From assembly GCF_013114595.1 (NCBI RefSeq), contig NZ_VTXE01000001.1, positions 62,001 through 126,000 on the forward strand: a stretch of DNA of 64,000 nucleotides. Reading direction: 5' to 3'. The position numbers and the translations under genes are program-made. Positions 34,931-42,891 of this stretch are shown here, in pieces (the first letter of the stretch is position 1; each line of letters starts with the position of its first letter). Source of the DNA: Vibrio sp. 99-8-1 (GTDB taxonomy: Bacteria; Pseudomonadota; Gammaproteobacteria; Enterobacterales; Vibrionaceae). A model generated the notes under the pieces. It saw only the letters and a program-made list of their open reading frames with translations, made no database searches and was not told where the DNA came from.

Positions 34931-36052
34931 ATGGCTACAGTAAGCCTACGCAATTTAGAAAAACAGTACGACAATGGCTTTAAAGCTGTTCATGGCATCA
35001 ACCTTGATATTAAAGAGGGTGAGTTTATGGTTTTTGTCGGCCCGTCAGGCTGCGCTAAATCCACGACTCTACGTATGATAGCCGGGTTAGAAACCATCTC
35101 GGGTGGCGAAATATGCATAAATGGTAAACGGGTCAATGAACTTGCCCCTAAAGATCGCGGCATTGCTATGGTGTTTCAGAACTACGCCTTATATCCGCAT
35201 AAAACCGTTTATGACAATATGGCTTTTGGACTAAAGATGCAAAAGAGACCAAAAGAAGAGATAAAGCAGCGGGTAGAAGAAGCGGCCGAAAAACTCGAGA
35301 TAACCGATCTATTAGATAGAAAACCAAAAGAGATGTCAGGGGGTCAACGTCAACGTGTTGCCGTTGGCCGAGCAATCGTGCGTAAACCTGACGTGTTCTT
35401 ATTTGATGAACCTTTATCGAACCTTGACGCTAAGCTTCGCGTATCAATGCGAGTTAAGATTGCTCAATTACATCAGTCGCTCAAAGAAGAGGGCAATCCT
35501 GCTACCATGGTATATGTCACCCATGACCAGACAGAGGCCTTAACGCTAGGTGACCGTATATGCGTGCTCAATCAAGGGGAAATCATGCAAGTCGACACCC
35601 CCGAAAATTTATATAACTATCCAACCAATAAATTTGTAGCCACATTTATTGGTTCACCATCGATGAACTTAATAAAAGCCATTATACGAAAACAAGGTGA
35701 CCATATTTACGCCGAGTTAGCCAGCCAAGTACACCTTTTACTCCCTGAATGCAAACAGGAAAAACTACAGCAACATATTGATAAGTCGGTATTTTTAGGC
35801 ATACGCCCTGAGCATATTAGCTTAGCTCAGCCAAACGAAGAGATAAATGTATATACAGGCAAACTCACGGTGATTGAAAACTTAGGTAATGAAAAATACC
35901 TCTACTTCAAAATTGGAGACAATGAAATCATCTCTAGAGTGAGTGGTCAGCATATTACGACATCAGACATTGGCTCCGATTTGAACTTCAACTTAAACTC
36001 AGAGTTTTGCCATATTTTTGATGCAGATACAGAAGAGAACCTAACACTGTAA
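34931..36052 (+). CDS. MalK/MsmX-type ABC transporter ATPase
   Basis: A 373-residue ATPase from ATG 34931 with GGAGAG five bases upstream. Walker A reads GPSGCAKST, with Ala where most have Gly; Q-loop VFQNYALYPH; signature MSGGQRQRVAVGRAI; Walker B VFLFDEPLSNLD; H-loop TH in YVTHDQTEA. A C-terminal regulatory OB-fold domain (about 240-370) has GIRPEHI. It would energise the MalF/G permease encoded on the opposite strand. The C-terminal domain may also receive regulatory contacts. Last gene of the plus operon, closed by a terminator. Confidence 0.93.
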   Translation: MATVSLRNLEKQYDNGFKAVHGINLDIKEGEFMVFVGPSGCAKSTTLRMIAGLETISGGEICINGKRVNELAPKDRGIAMVFQNYALYPHKTVYDNMAFGLKMQKRPKEEIKQRVEEAAEKLEITDLLDRKPKEMSGGQRQRVAVGRAIVRKPDVFLFDEPLSNLDAKLRVSMRVKIAQLHQSLKEEGNPATMVYVTHDQTEALTLGDRICVLNQGEIMQVDTPENLYNYPTNKFVATFIGSPSMNLIKAIIRKQGDHIYAELASQVHLLLPECKQEKLQQHIDKSVFLGIRPEHISLAQPNEEINVYTGKLTVIENLGNEKYLYFKIGDNEIISRVSGQHITTSDIGSDLNFNLNSEFCHIFDADTEENLTL

Positions 36053-36084
36053 TCTCTCAATAAACCAAATTCTCATCAACAAAG

Positions 36085-36103
36085 CGCGCACATTAAGTGC
36101 GCG
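36085..36103 (+). terminator. Terminator of the porin-to-MalK operon
   Basis: CGCGCAC-ATTAA-GTGCGCG, a perfect seven-base stem about 33 bases after the ATPase stop codon; the sequence ATCCTTTTA follows after a short gap. Confidence 0.7.
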
Positions 36104-36152
36104 TTATGAGATCCTTTTACCTTGCAGAGCAACGCTTATCTACCACCTCTAC

Positions 36153-37028
36153 TTACGGTTGCTGTAATTTCTCTTTAAGAAAATCCACCAGCATTTGTAC
36201 TTTTGAAGATAAATGACGGTTATGTGGATATAACGCCCAAATATGATCATCTTCTTCACGATAACCTTCTAAAAGCGTTACTAGCTCTCCACTATCAATG
36301 TACTCACTAACATAATAATCCGGCAGTTGTACGATACCAATTCCCTTAACCGCCGCATCACACAAAGCTCTGCCGCTGTTGCAACTTAAATTGCCTTTTA
36401 CCTTAATATGTTTCTCTTTATTGTTTTCGCGAAAACGCCAAAAGTTGAGCGTACCGATAAGGCAATTGTGCTTATCTAGCTCTGATAATGAGTGAGGAAC
36501 ACCATATTTTTTAATATAAAGAGGAGATGCACAAACATATTGTGTGCGGGAACTTAACCGCTGCGCCATCATACTTGAATCTTCCAACTGCCCAAGACGA
36601 ATCGCGACATCATAGCCTTCGGCAACCAAATCTTGCTTTTGATTGGAGAGGTTTAGCTGAATATCCAGTTCTGGATAAAGAGACAAGAATTCATTAACCA
36701 ATGGAGCGACAGTTTCTTCTCCATAAGTACCGGGGGCGGTCATTTTTAATGACCCTTTAGGTGTTGTCTGTAAATCGCTGATGGCACGTTCCGCTTCGTC
36801 CAGACCATCCAACACCTGACGGCAATGTTGATAATACACCCGACCTATATCTGTAACAGACACTCTTCGAGTTGTTCGGTAAAACAACTTGCAGGAAAGT
36901 CTTTTTTCCAGAGCAGTGATCTGTCGGCTCACTTGTGCCGTGGATATATCCAATTTCTTTGACGCCGCAGTGAAACTCTCTAACTCTGCCACTGCGACAA
37001 ACTCACTGACGCCTTCCCAAATAAACAT
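36153..37028 (-). CDS. LysR family transcriptional regulator
   Basis: About 291 residues from ATG 37028 (MFIWEGVSEFVAVAE); the frame continues upstream to 37085 without a better ribosome binding site. Winged helix FTAASKKLDISTAQVSRQIT at the N-terminus, co-inducer domain behind (KMTAPGTYGEETVAPLV, DVAIRLGQLEDSS). It lies beside the MalK terminator but reads toward it, with no clear operon partner. Effector and targets unknown. A MITE-like repeat (37123-37179) separates it from the orphan response regulator. Confidence 0.87.
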   Translation of the reverse strand: MFIWEGVSEFVAVAELESFTAASKKLDISTAQVSRQITALEKRLSCKLFYRTTRRVSVTDIGRVYYQHCRQVLDGLDEAERAISDLQTTPKGSLKMTAPGTYGEETVAPLVNEFLSLYPELDIQLNLSNQKQDLVAEGYDVAIRLGQLEDSSMMAQRLSSRTQYVCASPLYIKKYGVPHSLSELDKHNCLIGTLNFWRFRENNKEKHIKVKGNLSCNSGRALCDAAVKGIGIVQLPDYYVSEYIDSGELVTLLEGYREEDDHIWALYPHNRHLSSKVQMLVDFLKEKLQQP

Positions 37029-37122
37029 TGCTGCTCTATCTAACCGGAATGTAATAATGCCGATTATATACCCAAGTACCATCAAGATGCTTGTTCAACA
37101 ACCATTTATTGGCGTCGAAACG

Positions 37123-37179
37123 AGGGTCTGTTAATCTTTCTCGGCTGCAAAAATAGTCGCGAAAGATCAGCCGACTCTA
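37123..37179. repeat. MITE-like element, family 1, internally deleted copy (copy D)
   Basis: Only the two ends remain. AGGGTCTGTTAATCTTTC on the left and CGCGAAAGATCAGCCGACTC on the right are inverted copies, and the piece TGCAAAAATAGTCGCGAAAG matches the right end of the 195-base copy at 12675. The right end runs to the stop codon of the response-regulator gene (37177-37179). Confidence 0.7.
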
Positions 37180-37860
37180 AGCAACGATTCGGACGCCACA
37201 TCCTGTTACAGTCTGAATTAACTGAGAGCCAAAGGCTTTATCAATACGAGTGCGTAACTGATAAAGTTGCACCTTAAGATTATCACTATCAGGGGACCCC
37301 TCCGGCCAAATCTCATCAAGTATCTCGTTGCGGCTGATCACTTTCGGACTCTTGCGCATTAAGAGCTCTAACAATTTAAGGTTGGTCGGAGTCAGTTTTA
37401 CCGACTTGCCACCACGCACCACCTGCTTAGTTTCAACACATAGTTCTAGGTCATCCACCTTAAGTTTACGCAGCTGACCACTGCGTCGGGAAGATAGCGC
37501 TTTAATACGAAGTTCCAGCTCCTTCATTGCAAAAGGTTTGACGAGATAATCATCGGTTCCGGCATCAAAGGCTCGTTCTTTATTGGTAAGCTCTTTATTG
37601 TTAGAAGTCATCAAAACAGGAACATCAATGCCCTCACTTCTCAAGGTGCGACACAAACGAATACCATCAAAACTTTTGCAATCTAAATCAATCACAATGG
37701 CGGCATAATAAGAGCACTTAAGCAAATTAACCACAGAAGTGCTTCGGCAAGCATAGTCACAAACGATATCTGCTTGAGCCAAATAGTGTTCGGTAGATAT
37801 CGCCTGATCGCTGTTAGCATTAACCAGCAGAATATTAATAGCATTCCATTTCATAATCAT
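37177..37860 (-). CDS. OmpR-family response regulator with degenerate receiver (pseudo-receiver)
   Basis: A 227-residue protein: receiver (about 8-122) and winged-helix DNA-binding domain (about 130-226; LTPTNLKLLELLMRKSPKVI, SDNLKVQLYQLRTRI). In the receiver the acidic pair that binds Mg, normally VEDD, reads VNAN, so both Asp residues are missing. The acceptor Asp (VIDLDCKSFDG), the Thr (LMTSNN) and the Lys (YLVKPFA) remain. Normal phosphorylation is therefore doubtful. No kinase is in its operon. The MIM start has several nearby ATGs. It shares the VKPFAM...E and NSD/DSDNLKV segments with the regulator at 60982, suggesting common ancestry. Downstream of the lipoprotein at 37927 on the same strand. 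Confidence 0.85.
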   Translation of the reverse strand: MIMKWNAINILLVNANSDQAISTEHYLAQADIVCDYACRSTSVVNLLKCSYYAAIVIDLDCKSFDGIRLCRTLRSEGIDVPVLMTSNNKELTNKERAFDAGTDDYLVKPFAMKELELRIKALSSRRSGQLRKLKVDDLELCVETKQVVRGGKSVKLTPTNLKLLELLMRKSPKVISRNEILDEIWPEGSPDSDNLKVQLYQLRTRIDKAFGSQLIQTVTGCGVRIVA

Positions 37861-37926
37861 GACCTCTTCAAATCATCGCAGATAATCTTGCTGTTACAGA
37901 TGAATAGCGTGAATAAAACTGCGCAC

Positions 37927-39144
37927 TTACAGTGAAACTACCGTGTCGGTAAAACGAGCTTTTTCAATATTTTTCAAATAATTAACTCCATCACGGCTGT
38001 TCACTAAATCCTTAACTGTCGTGCTACCGTCAGGCTGTTTAGTTATCTGATACTGAGAAGAGTTTCCTGAGAAAATGACCTGATTTTCAGCTTGGTTACC
38101 TGTGATCTGATTATCCATTTGATTCACTATCACATTCGATGGATTTAAACCGGTTAACGTCACATCCTTCAAATACTGAGAGTGATGGCTGTATGCTTTA
38201 GCGGCATCAAATTTTAAAGAAAAGTCACCACTAAAACCGCTATCTATTCTGGCGTTGTAAGTCAGGTAAGGATGAAAGAACTCTTTAACAACGGCATTTC
38301 CGACCGGATCTTCCACCGCTATTTCATCGCGAGTTTTTGCAATATATCCCCCCCACATGCCATATTTAGTACTGCCATTCCAACTTCCCCATAGGCCATA
38401 ATAAGAGTCGATCACAGATGCCAAATACTCTTGCGATAAGCTATTCTCAGCCGTAATCTCTGTTACCCATTCCTGAAAATCGGCACTAAAGGCCCATAAT
38501 TTATTGGTTTGAGCATGAACTTGAGCATTTCGAATGTTGGCCTGATATGCGGGTAAAGCTCCTATAAAACGAGCATTTTGATCAACACCAATTCCGTAAT
38601 CATGTACTAGATGCAAAATCTCTTCGAATGTCGCATCACGATGAGAGAAGTCTTGAGATTGATACCACGTTCCCCCTTCTACTTGTATCTCATTTTGATA
38701 TAAAGATTGACCGTCTAAGTCCCTAGCGGGATTCCTGCCATCATCACTGCCATTCAGTAACAATAAGGTTGCGTTATTCTCTACCATCTTATTGGCTACA
38801 GCACTTTTATCAGCACCATAGGTAGAACCGGGGAAATCAGTAAGATAGTGCTGCAATACCGAACGTGCTCGAACAATTTGGTTATCAGATAATTGGTTTT
38901 GAACAATAATGTGTATTGCACCGCCATCAGGCGTGGTCACCTTGCTATAGCGGTCAAAGCCAAGATTCGCGGAATACTTTGTTGCCAAAGACGTTGGAAC
39001 CGCAGTGATCCCTAATGCTCGAGTTTCAGCAGAGAGTGATTGACGATTATTTTTTGAAGAAGCAGTAGACGTGCCAGCATTACTAGCTTGGCATCCAACA
39101 ACCGCGACAGAGGTTATGGCTAATAAAAGAACTGAAGTTTTCAT
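37927..39144 (-). CDS. Unrecognised lipoprotein with repeat-like C-terminus
   Basis: 405 residues from ATG 39144, which has AAGG eight bases upstream (frame open to 39165). A lipoprotein signal ends in VAVVGC. The central part (about 60-290) has EEILHLVHDYGIG, which resembles a metal-binding helix but is not a true HExxH, and the aromatic stretch YYGLWGSWNGSTKYGMWGG. The C-terminal end, DGVNYLKNIEKARFTDTVV, resembles the last strand of RTX-type modules (DGxDxLxNIExLxFxD) without clear nonapeptide repeats. I do not recognise the family. It faces an RstAB-like pair across a 168-base region with three phased direct repeats, so it is probably their target. Confidence 0.75.
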   Translation of the reverse strand: MKTSVLLLAITSVAVVGCQASNAGTSTASSKNNRQSLSAETRALGITAVPTSLATKYSANLGFDRYSKVTTPDGGAIHIIVQNQLSDNQIVRARSVLQHYLTDFPGSTYGADKSAVANKMVENNATLLLLNGSDDGRNPARDLDGQSLYQNEIQVEGGTWYQSQDFSHRDATFEEILHLVHDYGIGVDQNARFIGALPAYQANIRNAQVHAQTNKLWAFSADFQEWVTEITAENSLSQEYLASVIDSYYGLWGSWNGSTKYGMWGGYIAKTRDEIAVEDPVGNAVVKEFFHPYLTYNARIDSGFSGDFSLKFDAAKAYSHHSQYLKDVTLTGLNPSNVIVNQMDNQITGNQAENQVIFSGNSSQYQITKQPDGSTTVKDLVNSRDGVNYLKNIEKARFTDTVVSL

Positions 39145-39217
39145 CGAGCGACCTTTTTCTGACAATATTGAAGTTCGCTACTATTGTGTCAGAACCATTT
39201 TTCTTGTGGGTAAGGCC

Positions 39218-39256
39218 ATGTAAGCACAAACCGTTATCATGTAAGCATATGTAAGC
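39218..39256. promoter_or_regulatory. Three phased ATGTAAGC direct repeats
   Basis: ATGTAAGC occurs at 39218, 39239 and 39249, i.e. 21 and 10 bases apart, two and one helical turns. Direct repeats with ten-base phasing are typical binding sites of OmpR-family regulators. They lie between the divergent lipoprotein and response-regulator genes. Confidence 0.65.
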
Positions 39257-39312
39257 TCACTTTAATTACCGTCAGATGGAGGATAAACTGATGGTCAACC
39301 GACGAGGTGCAA

Positions 39313-40005
39313 ATGAATACTAAACAAATTTTGATTGTAGAAGATGATGCCGAGATCTCTCGGCTTACCGATATGTACCTTCAAGCGGAAGGTTACGATA
39401 CCATTACCGCCGCTGACGGATTACAAGCGCTAGATCAAATCAAATTGCACTCACCAGACTTAGTGATTTTAGATCTCATGCTACCTGAAATGGACGGTAT
39501 TGAGGTTTGCAAACACGCCCGAACCTTTTATCAGGGTCCCATACTGGTCATGACGGCTCGCGATGACGACTTGAGCGAAGTTAGCTTACTGAAACTAGGG
39601 GCCGATGATTACCTAACCAAACCTATCCGCCCACACATTATGATTGCCCGCATTGAAGCGTTGCTAAGACGAACAGCAACAATAAATCCCCCTGTTCAAA
39701 CCAGTAGCATCAGCATCGGTGAAGTCACCATAGACACGGCTACCCGCCAAGCCTACTATCAAGGAGAAGCTCTTAACTTAGCTACTGCTGAATTTGATAT
39801 GTTGTCTATTCTTGCACAACATGCCGGACAAGCGGTAAGTCGGGAAGATTGTTGCCAAGCACTCAGAGGCATCAACTACGATTTTAATGATCGCTCTGTG
39901 GACATGAGAATCTCCGGATTGCGTAAGAAGCTAAATGATGCTCAACCCCCCTATAAAGTGATATTAACCGTACGTAACAAAGGATATATGCTTGTTAATG
40001 GCTAG
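39313..40005 (+). CDS. RstA-like OmpR-family response regulator
   Basis: 230 residues from ATG 39313 with GAGGT upstream. Receiver (about 4-118) with the full active site: ILIVEDD, LVILDLMLPEMDG with acceptor Asp, MTARDD, YLTKPI. The winged helix (about 135-230) contains ALRGINYDFNDRSVDMRISG, which has the pattern seen in RstA-type regulators. It overlaps the kinase gene by eight bases. Probably activates the divergent lipoprotein gene through the repeats at 39218. The RstA name is by resemblance only. Confidence 0.88.
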   Translation: MNTKQILIVEDDAEISRLTDMYLQAEGYDTITAADGLQALDQIKLHSPDLVILDLMLPEMDGIEVCKHARTFYQGPILVMTARDDDLSEVSLLKLGADDYLTKPIRPHIMIARIEALLRRTATINPPVQTSSISIGEVTIDTATRQAYYQGEALNLATAEFDMLSILAQHAGQAVSREDCCQALRGINYDFNDRSVDMRISGLRKKLNDAQPPYKVILTVRNKGYMLVNG

Positions 40006-41341
40006 ATTGATCCCCCCCGCTTTTTTACGCATTTATCTCAGTATGCTTATCGCGCTATTTAGCGCGGTGCTCGTGACGATATTAATGGTGAGCTACTACT
40101 TAGAAAAAGAAGAGATCGCCCGTTTTCTGCAAGATACAAACTATATCTATAATAAGTTCACCGTTGAACTTGATGGGCAGAATAACTCTGCAGATGAGTA
40201 CTTTAATGAGGAGATCCTCTATAGATACGGTTATGAACTGGAGTGGATTCCAGAGACCGAAGATGGCCAACTTTGTGTAGATTGTAACTATATTTCTACC
40301 ATTAAAGGGGTCGAACTGTATTGGGAATACCCCGAAGACTCATTACTCGCCTCTTACCAACTTCCCGACAATTCAGGAAAACTCCGGGTTCGCTTGGTAC
40401 AACCCTATGTGCCAGTTGAAAGCTACCAAGAGTACCAGTCATTCTGGCCTGATGATCCTGAAGTCACGGCTGTATTCTTACTCATGCTGGTGATCGTGGT
40501 GGTTATCGGCTGCGTTTTGTATTATCCCGCCGTCAAATTACAAAAACAGATCGAGACACTTAACCGTTCTCAGAGTGCTTTTGGTAAAGGGGACTTGTCG
40601 GTAAGAGCAGAGGAAAACGTTCCACAACCGATAAAAAAATTAGCCATCAATTTTAATAACATGGCCGACGATATTTCTGAAACGGTAAAAGAGAGCCAAA
40701 TATTTGCTCAAGCCGTTCCTCATGAAATGCGCACACCACTAAGCCGTATACAACTAGCAACCGGGATTCTAAGAAAAAGCTGTGATGCTCCCATACAAGT
40801 AGAGTTGCTAAATAATATTGATAGCTACATTGATGACTTGGATTCACTCACCTCTCAAGTCGTCACCTACTCAAAGCTTAACTCAAGTAAAAGTGAGGAA
40901 ATGGATAGCCAAAAAGAAGATATTTTACTGTCGGAATTTATCTCTTCTCGTGTGGCAATCTATAGCGCCAATAGCAGTAAAACCGTTACGTTAGAGATAG
41001 AGTCAGAGAGCACGCTTCAATGTTACAGCATGCATCTTAGGCTACTTATGGATAACCTCATAAAAAATGCGCTCAGTTATGCTGATAGCCATATTAAGAT
41101 AACCGTCGCTAACCAACCAAAGTTATACATTGCTGTTGAAGATGACGGCGCAGGTATTCCGGAAGAGCAGCACCAATTACTCTTTATTCCGTTCTCTCGG
41201 CTAGATAAAAGCCGCAACCAAAAAACCGGCGGGTTAGGTCTTGGTCTAGCGATAGCGAAAACAGCGGCCCATAAATTAGATGGCACATTATCCATCGGAA
41301 AAGCCGATTTAGGTGGCGCCAAATTTATCTTTAAGCAGTAA
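39998..41341 (+). CDS. RstB-like sensor histidine kinase
   Basis: About 447 residues: membrane segment 1 (about 10-30), periplasmic sensor (about 35-155) with a CVDC motif, membrane segment 2 (about 160-180), HAMP, the H-box AVPHEMRTPLSRIQL, N-box LLMDNLIKNALSYA, and ATP-lid boxes DDGAGIP and GGLGLGLAIA. All kinase motifs are intact. The two Cys in the sensor (CVDC) could form a disulfide or bind metal (inference). Overlaps the regulator gene; closed by the terminator at 41354. Confidence 0.9.
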   Translation: MARLIPPAFLRIYLSMLIALFSAVLVTILMVSYYLEKEEIARFLQDTNYIYNKFTVELDGQNNSADEYFNEEILYRYGYELEWIPETEDGQLCVDCNYISTIKGVELYWEYPEDSLLASYQLPDNSGKLRVRLVQPYVPVESYQEYQSFWPDDPEVTAVFLLMLVIVVVIGCVLYYPAVKLQKQIETLNRSQSAFGKGDLSVRAEENVPQPIKKLAINFNNMADDISETVKESQIFAQAVPHEMRTPLSRIQLATGILRKSCDAPIQVELLNNIDSYIDDLDSLTSQVVTYSKLNSSKSEEMDSQKEDILLSEFISSRVAIYSANSSKTVTLEIESESTLQCYSMHLRLLMDNLIKNALSYADSHIKITVANQPKLYIAVEDDGAGIPEEQHQLLFIPFSRLDKSRNQKTGGLGLGLAIAKTAAHKLDGTLSIGKADLGGAKFIFKQ

Positions 41342-41353
41342 CGACAATAAAAA

Positions 41354-41385
41354 AACACCCTAGCGATTACCATGGCTAGGGTGTT
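41354..41385. terminator. Bidirectional terminator between the RstB-like kinase and trpB
   Basis: AACACCCTAGC/GCTAGGGTGTT is a perfect 11-base stem with a ten-base loop, with A-rich sequence on the left and TCTGTTTTCT on the right, serving both converging genes. Confidence 0.88.
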
Positions 41386-41409
41386 CTGTTTTCTATCTTA
41401 ACTAACAAC

Positions 41410-42633
41410 TTACAGTAGTGATTCTATTCCATATTGCTTGCCGTAATTCTCTACGACAAAATCAATATCTTTATCCCCACGACCTGATAAGTTGATGAGC
41501 ACGTTACCTTTTAAGCCTTTTTGGGCTAACTTAAATGCATAAGCGACGGCATGAGAAGACTCTATCGCAGGGATAATCCCCTCTAATCGAGACAGCTCAA
41601 AAAAGGCATCAATCGCTTCTTGATCATTCGCGGTACCGTAATTAACTCTGCCTAAGTCTTTCAAGTAGCTGTGCTGCGGTCCAACTGACGGGTAATCCAA
41701 ACCACTCGCCACTGAGTACACCTCTTGAGGTTCTCCTTGGCTGTCTTTTAACATATAAGACTTAAAGCCATGCATCACACCTGGTTCACCTAGTGTCAAT
41801 GTCGCCGCATGCTCGCCTTCTTCTTCCAGTGTGTGTCCCGCAGGCTCAACACCGTGAATATCCACCGCTTTATCCTCTAAGAAGGCACTAAACAGTCCCA
41901 TTGCATTAGAGCCACCACCAACACAAGCGATTAAGTTATCCGGTAGCTTACCCGTCATTTCCTGAAACTGGACGCGAGCTTCGTTGCCAATAATAGATTG
42001 GAAATCACGAACCATCATTGGGAATGGATGAGGACCAACAACAGAACCGATAGCATACAACTGAGTAATTGGATCTTTAAGGTAGGCTTCAAATGCCGCA
42101 TCTACCGCTTCTTTTAAGGTTTTTCTGCCGTGAGAAACAGGAATTACGTTAGCGCCTAAAATGCGCATACGAACGACGTTTGGATGCTCCTTAGCAATGT
42201 CCACTTCGCCCATATAGATATCGCACTCTAAACCGACTAAAGCGGCCGCAGTTGCCAAAGCAACCCCATGTTGACCAGCACCGGTTTCCGCGATCAGTTT
42301 CTTCTTGCCCATTTTCTTGCCTAATAGGGCTTCACCTAAGCAGTGGTTAATTTTGTGAGCACCAGTATGGTTAAGATCTTCTCGCTTTAGATAAATATCA
42401 ATACCATATTTTTCCGACAAATTTTGTGCATGAAAAATAGGGCTAGGACGACCAACAAAATGTTTATACAACCTTGCAAGCTCAGTCAAAAACTCAGGGT
42501 CTTGACGGCACTCATCGTATGCCTGACCAATCTCTTTCATAATGGTCTCTAGCTCTGGCGGAATAAAACTACCACCATATTCACCAAAATAACCATCGCT
42601 GTTAGGCATTGCATGTTCAAAGCTGTTTTTCAT
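41410..42633 (-). CDS. trpB: Tryptophan synthase beta chain, without adjacent trpA
   Basis: 407 residues from ATG 42633, preceded by AAGGTG. PLP-dependent beta chain: the Schiff-base Lys94 in HTGAHKIN, the catalytic Glu116 in AETGAGQHG, the phosphate loop [10 protein letters not shown], and the GRGDKD end are present. It joins indole with serine to make tryptophan. trpA and the rest of the trp operon are absent, so this is a second, solitary TrpB that may salvage free indole. A TrpR-operator-like sequence lies 87 bases upstream. Confidence 0.92.
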   Translation of the reverse strand: MKNSFEHAMPNSDGYFGEYGGSFIPPELETIMKEIGQAYDECRQDPEFLTELARLYKHFVGRPSPIFHAQNLSEKYGIDIYLKREDLNHTGAHKINHCLGEALLGKKMGKKKLIAETGAGQHGVALATAAALVGLECDIYMGEVDIAKEHPNVVRMRILGANVIPVSHGRKTLKEAVDAAFEAYLKDPITQLYAIGSVVGPHPFPMMVRDFQSIIGNEARVQFQEMTGKLPDNLIACVGGGSNAMGLFSAFLEDKAVDIHGVEPAGHTLEEEGEHAATLTLGEPGVMHGFKSYMLKDSQGEPQEVYSVASGLDYPSVGPQHSYLKDLGRVNYGTANDQEAIDAFFELSRLEGIIPAIESSHAVAYAFKLAQKGLKGNVLINLSGRGDKDIDFVVENYGKQYGIESLL

Positions 42634-42719
42634 TCTGGGCACCTTAATTTATTCACTGACAGAGCAATCACTATCTTTTTAATCAAAACAGCCATCGAGC
42701 TGTCACTATTTGTAATGAT

Positions 42720-42734
42720 CTAGCAAACTAGTAC
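42720..42734. promoter_or_regulatory. TrpR-operator-like site upstream of solitary trpB
   Basis: CTAGCAAACTAGTAC, extended by GC, shares AACTAGTACGC with the E. coli trp operator and has the CTAG/CTAG symmetry. On the minus strand a weak promoter (TTAAAC, 17 bases, TACTAG) would overlap it, as in the E. coli trp promoter. Confidence 0.6.
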
Positions 42735-42799
42735 GCTAGTATTTTGCCGAGTTTAAGCTCTATTTAAGGTAGTGTCAATGAGATCTTGTTGCACATAAA

Positions 42800-42891
42800 T
42801 AGGGTCTGTTGATCTTTCGAGTACAGATTTTGTGCAACCTGAAAGCGGTTTGAACAAAGCATAAGTAGAGCAACATAGTCTATCTATGTTA
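42800..42891. repeat. MITE-like element, family 1, left part (copy B)
   Basis: Starts TAGGGTCTGTTGATCTTTCG and follows the 12675 copy without gaps for about 72 bases, then ends at the stop codon of selO (42889-42891). The right inverted end is missing. Confidence 0.75.

Noticed and set aside
37927..39144. Calling the lipoprotein a zinc protease or RTX toxin
   Set aside because: No HExxH motif and no nonapeptide calcium repeats; only one RTX-like terminal segment.
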